64,000 nucleotides of DNA, taken from the IMG/VR virus record IMGVR_UViG_3300009788_000007, positions 1 to 64,000 of that record; one strand, 5' to 3'. Of the stretch, positions 15,670-24,947 are shown one piece after another. Made by a program: the position numbers and the translations under genes. The DNA is from a virus. The notes below the pieces were generated by a model that did not search any database, was not told the origin of the DNA, and was given only the letters and a program-made list of their open reading frames with translations. The stretch's first letter is position 1. Each line of letters starts with the position of its first letter.

Positions 15670-16648
15670 TAAAAAAGACGAACACGGCAAATCATCAAGC
15701 CTGAAGAAAAAACTACGGGCTATGAAAAAAGAATGGAAAGATGCACCAGAGATAGATGATTTTGAGGATCTACCAGACGGTAAGTACCAAGTGCGCATCG
15801 ATGAAGCAGTGATGACTGAGACAAAAGAAACCGAACTGCCTATGGCTAAATTTGCAATGACCGTTGCAGGCGGTGAACAAGTGAACCGTAAGTGCTGGAA
15901 ATATGCAGTACTTGACTTAGAAAAAATGCCAAGGTGCCTTAGCTTCTTGAAAAAAGATTTGAATAAATTGGGTGTTGAAATGCCTGATGACCCTGCAGAA
16001 CTTGAAGATACTTTACCAGAACTTGATGGTTCATATGCAGAAATTCAAATAAAAACCTCTTCTAAAGGTGATACCGAATATAAAAATACTTATTTCCAAA
16101 TCGCCCTGGATGAAGATGAAGTTGATACTGATGACCTAGAAGAGTTGTCTGAAGAAGAAGATGAAGACGACCCAGAAGAAGTAGTAGAAGTAGAAGATCC
16201 CGAAGAGGATGATCCTGAAGAAGATGAGATCGAATGGGAAAAAGGTATGGAGTGTGTTGTTGATTTTGAAGGTGAAGATTTCACTGGAGAGATTAAAAGC
16301 ATTAAAGGTGATGTAGCTAACGTTAAGTTTGAAGACGGCACTACAGAGAAAGTAGACCTTGATGAACTCAAGCCCGTTGAATCTGATGAAGTAGAAGAGG
16401 ATGATCCCGAAGAGGATGATCCTGAAGAAGATGGCGATAGTGAAATTGAAATAACTTTTAATGATAAAAAATTAAAAGCAGAAGACAAAAAAGCTATTAA
16501 AAAGTTAGCCAAAAAGTTAGAATTTGACAAAGAAGACTATGATACTTCTTCTGAAATGCTGGCGGATATGGCTGTGTACCTCAAAGTAGAATCAGGTAAG
16601 TACAGCTCACCTAAGAAACTACTTAAGGCTATTGCGGAAACAGAGTAA
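15596..16648 (+). CDS. DUF669-like single-stranded DNA-binding protein with acidic repeats
   Basis: The first 40 residues are extremely Lys-rich. Residues 50-165 match DUF669 (LPDGKYQVRIDEAVMTETK, KKDLNKLGVEMPDDPAEL, GSYAEIQIKTSSKGD), which is linked to phage recombinases and thought to bind ssDNA. Acidic DDPEED repeats follow, then a Tudor/KOW-like barrel (ECVVDFEGEDFTGEIKSIKG), more acidic repeats and a helical C-terminal domain. The acidic linkers may dock other replication proteins, as SSB tails do. It overlaps the Sak4-like gene by 74 bases. Confidence 0.75.
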   Translation: MATKTTKKKKKSTKKGVKKGAKKDNKKDEHGKSSSLKKKLRAMKKEWKDAPEIDDFEDLPDGKYQVRIDEAVMTETKETELPMAKFAMTVAGGEQVNRKCWKYAVLDLEKMPRCLSFLKKDLNKLGVEMPDDPAELEDTLPELDGSYAEIQIKTSSKGDTEYKNTYFQIALDEDEVDTDDLEELSEEEDEDDPEEVVEVEDPEEDDPEEDEIEWEKGMECVVDFEGEDFTGEIKSIKGDVANVKFEDGTTEKVDLDELKPVESDEVEEDDPEEDDPEEDGDSEIEITFNDKKLKAEDKKAIKKLAKKLEFDKEDYDTSSEMLADMAVYLKVESGKYSSPKKLLKAIAETE

Positions 16649-16690
16649 CTTATTTATTAAGTTAAATATTACAAGCACAGCAGGTACTTA

Positions 16691-16724
16691 GGGGGCCAAC
16701 TTAGTAGGCTTGGCCCCCTTTTTT
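16691..16724 (+). terminator. rho-independent terminator
   Basis: GGGGGCCAA pairs perfectly with TTGGCCCCC around a 10-base loop and is followed by six T residues. It sits only 14 bases before the primase-helicase start, so it probably attenuates rather than fully separates the two units. Confidence 0.9.
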
Positions 16725-16737
16725 GAGAGATGGGGAA

Positions 16738-19641
16738 ATGGGCACATCATTAACAAAATTTGTACAAGATAATGTAAACCCTGCAGATTACTACCAGTGG
16801 GTGTTTTCCAACACTTCAATAACATCCGGTGAGAATCGGGTGCTATCTCCTTTCTCAAATGAAAAAACACCGTCCTTAATGATTAATGGGTCCAGTGGCA
16901 AATGGAATGATTTATCTGGTGGCGGTAAGGGCGAAAAATCAGGTGGGCCTTCTATCATATCATTTCATGCAGCCCTGGAAGACGAAAAACAAATCATTGC
17001 GGCACGACAACTATTCAGTAAGTTTATACATCCTACTATTAAAAGATCAGTTGTAAAACACTGGGCACGTGTTCTTAGAAAAACACCTATTGCTAAAAAA
17101 TATATCGTTATCAAAAGATTATTATCTCCTGAATTTATTAAAGAAATGAATATAGGGTGGGATGGGGACCGCATAACAATACCCGTAGAGAACGAATTTG
17201 GTTTATTTGTAAATGCAAAGCTTTATGATTTTGCTGCTAAAGCAAAGTCAACTAAAAAATTCACAGTAGCTAAGATGTTAAATTATTCTGATAAGAAAGA
17301 TCATAAAAAACCTAACGGCGAAAAAATGAAATTTGGCTCACCCGTTATGATTTACCCTTTCTCAGCTTTTAAGTTAGCCGAAAAAGAAGGTTACATTGTT
17401 GTCACTGAAGGTGAATGGGATGCTTTGTTTTTATTGTCCATTGGTATTCCTGCAGTAACAAGTACAGGTGGCAGCGAATCGTGGCCGGTACAGTACAACC
17501 ACATGTTTAGAAGTCTAGATGTTATTATAGCTTATGATAATGATTCTGCAGGATTTATTGGCCGTAAAAAATGGGTGATACCTAACCTTTCAAAATATGC
17601 GAAATCAATTAAAGTTTTAAAAATTCCTAAACTGGCCATAGGGGAAGGTAAAAAAACAAAAGATGTTTTAGACTGGGCATTAACTAAAAAATCAATGCGT
17701 AAAAAATCAGGGTGGTTAGAGAAGTTTGAAAAACGCGCAACTTTAGTTTTAAAAAATGATGAAAAAGATATAATACATGAAGAAATTTTACATGTACCTC
17801 TAGATAAAGCCAGCCTGGGGAAGTACTACCATAAACAAATAAAAGTAAAAGCACTTGTTAGCGGTAAGATAAATTCACCATATGTGATACCTAGAAAATA
17901 CCGTGTGTCATGTGCACAGCTTGACAGTTGTGACGCCTGCCCACTGCGAGAATACAACAAAGAATTCCAAGAAAATTCAGTGCAGGAAAACGACCCGGAA
18001 CTTTTAAAATTGTTAGATGTTTCTGATAAAGCCCAGCGGGAAATGCTGCAAAGGAAAGCAGGTTTTATTAAAACTACAGATGCTTGTAAGTGCAAAGTTG
18101 ACACTATCTCTAGCATGAACGTCGAGCAGCTTTTACTGATACCCACTCTTGATTCTGACAGTGTGTACACGAATCGAATGGCCTATTACGTGGGCCATGG
18201 TTTGGCGGCCAATAAAGCCTATGAATTTAAAGGCACTACCACATCATCCCCCAGGACCCAGCACGCCATACACCTGTTTGACAAAGCTTCGCCTATAGAG
18301 GGCGAAATTGACACGTTTTCAATGACTGATGATATCTATGCCCAGTTAAAAGTTTTCCAGCCTAAAGGCAAGGAGACCCCTCTGGGCAAGCTTATGAAGA
18401 TAGCAGACTGGCAAGCCCGTAATGTCACCGAGATCATAGAACGTCCTGACTTACATATGGCAGTTGACATGTCATTCCACAGCGTAAAAGAATTTAGGTT
18501 TAATGGCTCCCTTATGAAAAAAGGCATGATGGACGTGCTTATATTTGGTGATGGGGCTTGCGGTAAGGGCTGGGTTAGTGAGCGTTTAGGGGGGTACTAC
18601 GGGGTAGGCTCTGTGGTGTCTGGAGAGAATTGTACTTTTGCAGGTCTAGTAGGCGGGGTACAGTCCACAGGTAAGCAGTTTTTAGTCACCTGGGGGGCTA
18701 TCCCACTTAATAACGGGGGGCATGTGATCATTGATGAGGCTGGAGCGCTGGGGCATGAGGAATGGTCTAGGATGTCCAGGGTACGCTCTGAAGGTGTGGC
18801 TGAAATTAATAAAATTGTTTCAGAAAAAACTCAGGCATACACACGCCTATTATGGTTAGCTAATGAAAAAAACGGTAAACCCATAATGAGTTTAAATACA
18901 GGTGTTGAAGGTATCAAACAATTGATAGGTGCTAACGAGGATATCCGAAGATTTGATGTAGCCCTTACTGTAGCCATTGATGAAGTACCAAGCGAACTTA
19001 TCAATACACTTAATCCAGTCGATTATTCTGATTCTGGAAAGTACCCTGCAGAACTTTGTAAGCAGCTTTTAATGTGGTTGTGGTCTCGCACTGTAGACCA
19101 AATTGAATTTAGTGAAGCTGCAGAAAAAGAAATAATAAAACAATCGATAAAATTTGGTAGAATGTACTCTGCAGAAATACCACTAATACAAACTGAGAAT
19201 GTACGCTACAAGATTTGTAAATGGGCCATTTGGGCTGCAGGTAGACTGTTCAGTACTGACCCCACTGGAGAAAAATTAATTATACAGTCTAAACATGTGC
19301 GCACAGCCTGCCAAGTGGTAGACGGCTTTTATGAAAAAGAAAGCATGAATTATAAAATGTTCAGTGAACAGAAACATTCAACAGGTGGCAACCTGCATGA
19401 TAAAAAAGTTATTAAAATATTCAGCAGTAATGATGCTAACCGTGCAGTAGTTATTGAAGGGCTACTAAGACTGCATATAATAACAACAGATAACCTAGCA
19501 GACTATTGTGACGGTGACTTAGCAGAGGCCAAAATATTAATAGGTACATTGGTGCAGGCTAAATGTTTAAGCCGTGTTAAAAACGGTTACTTAAAAAACC
19601 AAGCTTTTTCTATGTGGCTCAGAGGCCAAGGGGGTATGTGA
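16738..19641 (+). CDS. TOPRIM primase fused to an MCM-like AAA+ helicase
   Basis: The 967-residue protein begins at the ATG at 16738; an upstream TTG is less likely. Residues ~45-80 (SPFSNEKTPSLMING, DLSGGGKG) resemble the zinc-binding front of DnaG-type primases but lack the Cys ligands. A TOPRIM domain follows with VVTEGEWDAL (~220) and IIAYDNDSAG (~265). A Cys cluster lies at ~395-460 (CDACPLREYN, CKCKVD). The C-terminal half has Walker A GDGACGKG (~605), Walker B HVIIDEAGALGHEEW (~663), then GVAEINKIVSEKTQAYTRLL and LANEKNG, which align with the MCM helicase core. It should unwind and prime the phage fork. Confidence 0.82.
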   Translation: MGTSLTKFVQDNVNPADYYQWVFSNTSITSGENRVLSPFSNEKTPSLMINGSSGKWNDLSGGGKGEKSGGPSIISFHAALEDEKQIIAARQLFSKFIHPTIKRSVVKHWARVLRKTPIAKKYIVIKRLLSPEFIKEMNIGWDGDRITIPVENEFGLFVNAKLYDFAAKAKSTKKFTVAKMLNYSDKKDHKKPNGEKMKFGSPVMIYPFSAFKLAEKEGYIVVTEGEWDALFLLSIGIPAVTSTGGSESWPVQYNHMFRSLDVIIAYDNDSAGFIGRKKWVIPNLSKYAKSIKVLKIPKLAIGEGKKTKDVLDWALTKKSMRKKSGWLEKFEKRATLVLKNDEKDIIHEEILHVPLDKASLGKYYHKQIKVKALVSGKINSPYVIPRKYRVSCAQLDSCDACPLREYNKEFQENSVQENDPELLKLLDVSDKAQREMLQRKAGFIKTTDACKCKVDTISSMNVEQLLLIPTLDSDSVYTNRMAYYVGHGLAANKAYEFKGTTTSSPRTQHAIHLFDKASPIEGEIDTFSMTDDIYAQLKVFQPKGKETPLGKLMKIADWQARNVTEIIERPDLHMAVDMSFHSVKEFRFNGSLMKKGMMDVLIFGDGACGKGWVSERLGGYYGVGSVVSGENCTFAGLVGGVQSTGKQFLVTWGAIPLNNGGHVIIDEAGALGHEEWSRMSRVRSEGVAEINKIVSEKTQAYTRLLWLANEKNGKPIMSLNTGVEGIKQLIGANEDIRRFDVALTVAIDEVPSELINTLNPVDYSDSGKYPAELCKQLLMWLWSRTVDQIEFSEAAEKEIIKQSIKFGRMYSAEIPLIQTENVRYKICKWAIWAAGRLFSTDPTGEKLIIQSKHVRTACQVVDGFYEKESMNYKMFSEQKHSTGGNLHDKKVIKIFSSNDANRAVVIEGLLRLHIITTDNLADYCDGDLAEAKILIGTLVQAKCLSRVKNGYLKNQAFSMWLRGQGGM

Positions 19642-19784
19642 TGGGAAAATCTAAAGGTAAGCATATTAAATGTATGACATGTTTTGTTAAAAAGACTGAG
19701 CATAAATTTGATAGTAATGATGTATGGGACATGCACACAAACGGTGTGCGTATTACCTGCAAGAAATGTAAAGGTAAAAAATAA
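19641..19784 (+). CDS. 47-aa zinc-ribbon protein
   Basis: Two CxxC pairs (KCMTCFVKK and TCKKCKGKK) frame a short acidic loop. The protein is basic overall. Its ATG overlaps the TGA of the primase-helicase and its TAA overlaps the next ATG. Confidence 0.65.
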   Translation: MGKSKGKHIKCMTCFVKKTEHKFDSNDVWDMHTNGVRITCKKCKGKK

Positions 19785-20053
19785 TGGCTGTATACGTTGA
19801 CCCCATACAAAATTGCCCCACAAATAAAAACTGGCCGTACACCCAGTTCTGCCACATGATTGCAGACACACCAAAAGAATTAAAAGCCTTTGCTTTAATA
19901 ATAGACTTGAAACTAAGTTGGTACCAAGAAAAATCATTTCCACATTTTGATTTAACAAAATCACGCAGGGTAGAGGCTATAAAAATGGGGGCTATAGATT
20001 TAAACTTAAGACAATTTGTAAAAAAGATGCAGGAGATTAGAGGAAATGGGTAG
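19784..20053 (+). CDS. DUF4031 protein
   Basis: The 89-residue product matches DUF4031 across its length: MAVYVDPIQNC at the start, WPYTQFCHMIADTPKELKAF, then SWYQEKSFPHFDLTKS and AIKMGAIDL. The family is widespread in phages and bacteria; its activity is not established. The conserved Cys, His and Asp residues suggest an active or metal site. Confidence 0.88.
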   Translation: MAVYVDPIQNCPTNKNWPYTQFCHMIADTPKELKAFALIIDLKLSWYQEKSFPHFDLTKSRRVEAIKMGAIDLNLRQFVKKMQEIRGNG

Positions 20054-20195
20054 AGTACCAGACCAAGTGTTTACAATTGAAGGTGTAGTAAGGCATTTCG
20101 AATGTAAGATAACAAACCACCAAGCACGCTACTATAGAGAAACTACAGCTTTTTGGTTGTACGTATATGAAAACTTTATTGTGGGTAAAAAATAG
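20046..20195 (+). CDS. 49-aa hypothetical protein
   Basis: The product starts MGRVPDQVFTIEGVVRHFEC and is rich in aromatic residues (RYYRETTAFWLYVYEN). It overlaps the DUF4031 gene by eight bases and its TAG overlaps the next GTG. No family is recognised. Confidence 0.55.
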   Translation: MGRVPDQVFTIEGVVRHFECKITNHQARYYRETTAFWLYVYENFIVGKK

Positions 20196-20884
20196 TGCTC
20201 TGCAAGATTGACACCTGCACTCAACCCCAACTAGAGGGTAGACCTTTCTGCTGTAAAAAACATTGGAATAAACTACCACGCAAAATAAAAACCGAACTAA
20301 ATAAATTGTATGACGATGGTAAAGGATCTATTACAGTTATCGCTCTTGAACGTTTAACTATAAAAGCAAACTTTGCAATTAAGCTACCCAGTACCTGGGA
20401 AAAACGCGCTGCATTTTACTTAAAGAAACTTAAAAAACAGGTTAAGAAAGAGCGCATATTAATTGTCACTGGGGATGTTACAAGAACTAATAAAAATAGG
20501 GGCTTATGGAAGATCTTAAATAAATTAATTGTTAGGGCTGGTATTGAAAATGAATCTGCAGTAAGAACAAATTTTAATAGTGAGCCCCACAGCATCGCAG
20601 TAGTCTTAGGTGTAGAAGGCTTTAAACAAACCCTACCACCCTATAAAGTAAAAAATGGTATAGTGCATATGCAAAACCAGATAGTAACACCTGAAGATTA
20701 TATAAACGCAGCTTGGGCCACACGCCCTAATAAAGGCACACGCTTGGGTAACACATATATGATATCTTGTGAGCCCCACCCAGAAGAGTATGACGAATTT
20801 GGTGAAGATGAAATAACTGAAATAAAATTTTGTTTAGCGTGGGCCGCAAAACTATATAAATCAAAAATGAAAGTTGGTATTTAA
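20195..20884 (+). CDS. hypothetical protein with N-terminal zinc motif (229 aa)
   Basis: The GTG start overlaps the preceding TAG. The N-terminus, CKIDTCTQPQLEGRPFCCKKHW, is a treble-clef-like zinc motif frequent in phage proteins. The rest is a mixed alpha/beta domain with LIVTGDVTRTNKNRGLWKIL and GVEGFKQTLPPYKVKNG, perhaps a nucleotide or nucleic-acid handling fold. No family is recognised. Confidence 0.6.
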   Translation: MLCKIDTCTQPQLEGRPFCCKKHWNKLPRKIKTELNKLYDDGKGSITVIALERLTIKANFAIKLPSTWEKRAAFYLKKLKKQVKKERILIVTGDVTRTNKNRGLWKILNKLIVRAGIENESAVRTNFNSEPHSIAVVLGVEGFKQTLPPYKVKNGIVHMQNQIVTPEDYINAAWATRPNKGTRLGNTYMISCEPHPEEYDEFGEDEITEIKFCLAWAAKLYKSKMKVGI

Positions 20885-21214
20885 ATGAAAGATAGTGTAT
20901 ACCCTATATGTTGCTGTGGTAAAGCAATGATAAGTACTATGGCGTTCCATGGTAAAGAATATTGGTGTTGGAATTGTGGAGAAACCGATAGCTTTTTTGT
21001 TTCTGGTGATCGTCGTGAAATAACAGAGGAAGAAGAAAAAGAACTACAGCAAAAACAAAAAGAAGCTATTGAATTTTTAGATGCTAGAGGCTGTAAATAT
21101 GGCGGCGGTATGCGAAAAGTAAATGATGGGTACACCCCGTTTGATTGCCTACCCGAAGAACTTAAAGAAGAGATTTCTAAACTAGCTGATTCCTGGGTAT
21201 ACCTAAATGAATAA
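20885..21214 (+). CDS. zinc-ribbon protein with coiled coil (109 aa)
   Basis: Residues 9-32 contain CCCGKAM and WCWNCGETD, a rubredoxin-like zinc ribbon. A Glu/Lys/Gln coiled coil (EEEEKELQQKQKEA) and a GYTPFDCLPEELK tail follow. Unknown function. Confidence 0.65.
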   Translation: MKDSVYPICCCGKAMISTMAFHGKEYWCWNCGETDSFFVSGDRREITEEEEKELQQKQKEAIEFLDARGCKYGGGMRKVNDGYTPFDCLPEELKEEISKLADSWVYLNE

Positions 21215-21680
21215 ATGGCAGTCACCAACATCTATAAAACTTAAAAATGGTAAACGTATGTACTTTAGACTTTATAGTATCTGGAGAGGGATGAAAATAC
21301 GTTGCTACAGTAAGAAAAATAAAGACTATGAAAAATATGGTGGCCGTGGTATTTTAATGTCCCTAGGCTGGTATGAAAGCTACGACGAATTTTATGAATG
21401 GTCTGTAAACAATGGTTACAAAGAAAACCTAAGCATTGATAGAAAAGAAAATTCTAAAGGGTACACACCTAATAACTGTAGATGGGTGGATAAATGGACC
21501 CAGACTAATAATAGAGATATCACATTAACTATGACTTATCAAGGTATGACAAGAAATTTATATTGGTGGTCAGACCAAATTGGGGTATCGTATGACACAC
21601 TAGTAAAAAGAAAACAAAGATACAAATGGTGTGATGCTAAATGTATTGAAACACCCTTGCATAAGGGTAGTACATGGTAA
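21207..21680 (+). CDS. HNH-type homing endonuclease
   Basis: The 157-residue product carries the phage HNH/AP2-type pattern: YSIWRGMKIRCYSKKN, YGGRGILMSLGWYESYDEFY and SIDRKENSKGYTPNNCRW, with the asparagine-rich NNCRW end of the nuclease core. The C-terminal part (MTYQGMTRNLYWWSDQIGVS) looks like a DNA-recognition helix-turn-helix. It is a free-standing gene placed directly before the DNA polymerase gene, a common landing site for homing endonucleases. Confidence 0.8.
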   Translation: MNKWQSPTSIKLKNGKRMYFRLYSIWRGMKIRCYSKKNKDYEKYGGRGILMSLGWYESYDEFYEWSVNNGYKENLSIDRKENSKGYTPNNCRWVDKWTQTNNRDITLTMTYQGMTRNLYWWSDQIGVSYDTLVKRKQRYKWCDAKCIETPLHKGSTW

Positions 21681-21690
21681 ATAATGTAAC

Positions 21691-23682
21691 ATGACAGCTT
21701 TAAAAAACCATTATAAAAAAACTAAAGTGCCTTACAAGTTATCTGGGAAATTAGTTGCACTTGACTTTGAGACCACAGGTTTAGACCTGTACCATGGGGA
21801 CCGTATTTTTTGCTGAGCTTATGTTACTGATGAAGCTGAAGCAGGTTTTATGTATAAAACAAAAGCTAACTTAAAATGGTTAGAGCGCCTAATGATGGAC
21901 CCTACTAAGCACGTTATTTTCCATAATAAAAAGTTCGATTTAACTGCTATGCTTGTAGAAGGTTTTAACATTTTTAATTTTAAAGCAATAACAGAATGCA
22001 CACTAAGACTAGCAAAACTTTTTAATGCTACCTGGAACAGTTACAAGTTAAAAGATTTAGGTGCTAGGCTACTGGGCGTACCGACTGCAGACAAAGATGA
22101 AATTGAAGAATGGGTTAAAGATCGTAAGCGTGTAAATTATTATCGTAGAGAGTTTAGCCGTAAACCTAATTTTTCTGACGCCCCTGCAAGCATAATTAAA
22201 AAGCGTGCCGTATGGGATGTTGAAACTACTTTGATGCTGTACCTTAAACTACGTCCTGCAATAAATAAGGCTGCTGAGAAACTATACCAAACAGAGCTTG
22301 AGTTAGCTTATGTGTGTGTTGACATGGAAAGCCATGGGGTACCCGTTGATATAACACGTGCCAAACAATTAAAATCTCAGGCTGAAAAAGACATGGCTAT
22401 TATTATGAAAGACCTGCGTAAACTAGTAGGTAATTTAATAGTAGATAAAACTAAAGCTGGTGAGCAAATAAAAGTGCCCATCACCGCAAAAGAATTTAAC
22501 CCAGGGTCCTCAAAACATTTAGCTGCTGCTTTTAAAAAAGTTGGTATTGAGCTTGAATATAAGACCGATAAAGGTAACTGGTCATTTGATGAGTATTCCA
22601 TGATTCGTTATGTATCAGACCCATTAGTTAAAGTAATGCGCAAAGCTTCAGAAAACGGGTGGCAAGCTAATCAGTTTTACAGACGTATTAAACATGCAGT
22701 AAAACGCTACGACCTGGACATTAAAGAATTATTACCGCCCCTTATTTTAAAACATCAAAATCTTAAAAAGATGATAAGTACTTACTATAATGCAATTATT
22801 AACAAGTCGCTAAATAAGTACACTGCACCAAACGGTATAGAGTACGGGACGTTGCATTGTTCGTTTAACCCTACTACAGCAGTAACAGGTAGATTTTCAG
22901 CAACAAACCCACCGCTACAAACTATACCTCGTAACAGCGGACCTAGAGAATGCTTTGTACCTCGTAAATCCAGGCGCAATTGGTACCTGGACTATGACCA
23001 AGTGGAAATGAAAATATTTGTGCATTTTGCCAAAGATGAAGACATGGCCCGTGAAATTGAGAATGATATCCACGCTTATGTCGCAGGGCAGGTGTACAAG
23101 GTCGCCAAATCCTCTGTAACGAAAGAACAGCGGAAAAGGGGTAAAGGGGTAGGCTTCGGGGTTTTGTACGGCTCAGGGGCTAATACGATGGCTGAGACGA
23201 TGACTAAACAGGGCCTTAAAACCACTAAAAAAGATGCCGTGTATCTGGTGCGCAATTACCATGAATCATTCCCTTCAGTGCGCAGAACAACACGGTACTT
23301 TGAAGCTCAACTGCGGAAAAAGGGGTTCCTTACAAACCCATTCGGCAGGCGGTACCATATACCCGTAAAATTCGCTTACAAGGCCCTTAACTATATGTGC
23401 CAAGGTACATCAGCTGACATCATCAAGCAGGCCATGGTGAAGCTGTGGAAGTGGTTACGCAAGCATAAATTTAAAACTAAACTTATAATGACAATCCATG
23501 ATGAAATTGTTCTAGAATGCCCCAGGAGTGAAGAGAAGAAAGTCATTCCCCAGGCCCTGCGAATCATGGAAGACCTTAAAAATTACTTTGTACCGATTAC
23601 TGCTAGTGCAGAAGTTGTCACGGAAAGATGGTCTAAAAAGAAAGATGCCGTGAAAGATTTAAATCTTGCATGGGCTGTTTAA
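21691..23682 (+). CDS. family A DNA polymerase with an in-frame TGA
   Basis: From the ATG at 21691 the frame reads KLVALDFETTGLDLYHGDRI (exonuclease motif I), meets TGA at codon 42 (21814-21816), and continues as AYVTDEAEAGF with exo II (HNKKFDL) and exo III (WDVETTLMLY). The polymerase core follows: motif A YLDYDQVEMKIF (~431), motif B RKRGKGVGFGVLYG (~482) and motif C TIHDEIVLE (~602). Without the TGA the product would be 663 aa, the usual size. As read with the standard code, translation would restart at 21850 and lose exo I, removing proofreading. The TGA may be recoded (Trp fits CWAYVTD), a mutation, or an error. Confidence 0.85.
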
Positions 23683-23706
23683 TTTTGGTGTTTGAGTGAA
23701 CGCCCC

Positions 23707-23750
23707 GCCTCCCTGTCTCTGGCACGCCTGCTACTCAGGGGGGCATTTTT
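23707..23750 (+). terminator. rho-independent terminator
   Basis: GCCTCCCTG pairs with CAGGGGGGC (one G-T pair) and is followed by ATTTTT, 24 bases after the polymerase stop. Confidence 0.75.
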
Positions 23751-23805
23751 AACACTAAAACTACAATTTCTCCCTATTATGTAGCCCTTTCGTATAATTA
23801 AAGTA

Positions 23806-23834
23806 TTGCTTTAAGTTACATTAAGCAGTATATT
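23806..23834 (+). promoter_or_regulatory. sigma70-like promoter
   Basis: TTGCTT and TATATT are separated by exactly 17 bases, just after the polymerase terminator and 50 bases before the next start codon. Confidence 0.7.
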
Positions 23835-23883
23835 TATATAGGTACAGATGCAAATTTGTAATAAGCAGCGAGAGAGAACATAC

Positions 23884-24096
23884 ATGTATAAGCCTTTAAA
23901 ACCAATCCAAATTGGTAAGCATATTGATATATTTGCAGGTGTTCTTTGTAGTGCTTATACACCGACAATAGCTCAACAAAAACTATTTAAAAATATTTTT
24001 GAACATGAGAAGAGAGAATGTAACAATGGATATAAATATAAATTTCAAATTTCTAAGTGGCGGCCACGCCCTCTTTACAGTAGGAAGCCCACGTAA
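23884..24096 (+). CDS. possible 70-aa protein overlapping the next gene
   Basis: The frame starts MYKPLKPIQIGKHIDIFAG, with GAGAGAGA upstream, shortly after the promoter. Its last 24 codons overlap the following gene in another frame and read as a basic tail. The N-terminal two thirds looks protein-like; the C-terminus may be only a shadow. Confidence 0.4.
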   Translation: MYKPLKPIQIGKHIDIFAGVLCSAYTPTIAQQKLFKNIFEHEKRECNNGYKYKFQISKWRPRPLYSRKPT

Positions 24097-24502
24097 TAGG
24101 TTTACATTTAAGATCATTAAAAAACCTGACAGCCCTTTTTATGTGTCGTATCTTACTGGTAAAGATAATACAAAAGATTATACATACTTGGGCTGTTTTA
24201 TCCCCCTATCAAAAGATAGGTTTTTAAAACTGACAAATAAAAGTAGGTTAGGGGTAGCCTCCCAACCTGTAAAAGTTTTTGAATGGGCTGCAGAGATATT
24301 AGCAGGCCGCAAAGACAATCATATAAACCACCCAAACACTGCAGGATGTTATATTATTCATGCGGGTAAATGTTGTGCTTGTGGTAGACAGTTGACGACA
24401 CCTGCATCAATAAAAAATGGTATAGGCCCTGTATGCGTTCAGCTTAGGGATGGTGCAAAGAAAATAAAACCTAAAAAAGAAAACCAAGCAGCATTATTTT
24501 AA
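24026..24502 (+). CDS. DUF6011-like zinc protein (158 aa)
   Basis: The start MDININFKFLSGGHALF at 24026 is preferred to an upstream ATG at 23999. The C-terminal part contains GKCCACGRQLTTPASIKNGI followed by GPVCVQLR, the signature of DUF6011: a zinc site in small domains that end many phage proteins. The N-terminal half is a beta-rich domain (FTFKIIKKPDSPFYVSYLTG). Function unknown. Confidence 0.75.
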   Translation: MDININFKFLSGGHALFTVGSPRNRFTFKIIKKPDSPFYVSYLTGKDNTKDYTYLGCFIPLSKDRFLKLTNKSRLGVASQPVKVFEWAAEILAGRKDNHINHPNTAGCYIIHAGKCCACGRQLTTPASIKNGIGPVCVQLRDGAKKIKPKKENQAALF

Positions 24503-24521
24503 AATTGAAAGGATCGCCTTA

Positions 24522-24719
24522 ATGAGTGGTTTAAAAGTAGAAGTAGATAAGAAAAAGAAAGTTCTTAAAATTGAGCTACCTTACGGGGACCCCCGCCCAT
24601 CAGCATCTGGAAAAAGTCTTATAGTGGCCACAACCAGTGGAAGCATCCAAACCGATACAAAATTTGAAGGTAAAAATTTAACAATTGGTATTAATGCCTA
24701 TATACCTAACATCAATTAA
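24522..24719 (+). CDS. 65-aa hypothetical protein
   Basis: The product begins MSGLKVEVDKKKKVLKIELP and contains LIVATTSGSIQTDTKFEGK; it is all beta. Short phage proteins of this type are common and unassigned. GAAAGGA precedes the ATG. Confidence 0.65.
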   Translation: MSGLKVEVDKKKKVLKIELPYGDPRPSASGKSLIVATTSGSIQTDTKFEGKNLTIGINAYIPNIN

Positions 24720-24771
24720 GCAGTAGTATATTAATCATAGCTTTCCTCAAATGGAATGCTCTCTTCTCTCA

Positions 24772-24807
24772 GGGGAGGCGGCTGCCCGGTCGTCTCCTCA
24801 TTTTTTT
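24772..24807 (+). terminator. rho-independent terminator
   Basis: GGGGAGGCG pairs with CGTCTCCTC (two G-T pairs) and is followed by ATTTTTTT. The remaining gap up to the next gene (24808-24947) shows only CT-rich and AT-rich sequence with no recognisable element. Confidence 0.75.
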
Positions 24808-24947
24808 GAGGCGGGGTTAAGTTGGGTAATTGTGGGTTTAAATGGGCTACCAAGGTCAAGTGCACTACCCCTTCCCCCTCTCTTTTTCCTTAAAAATAAG
24901 CATTTTTAAATTAATTTTAAAAATATGGTTATTTTTATTATTTTATA

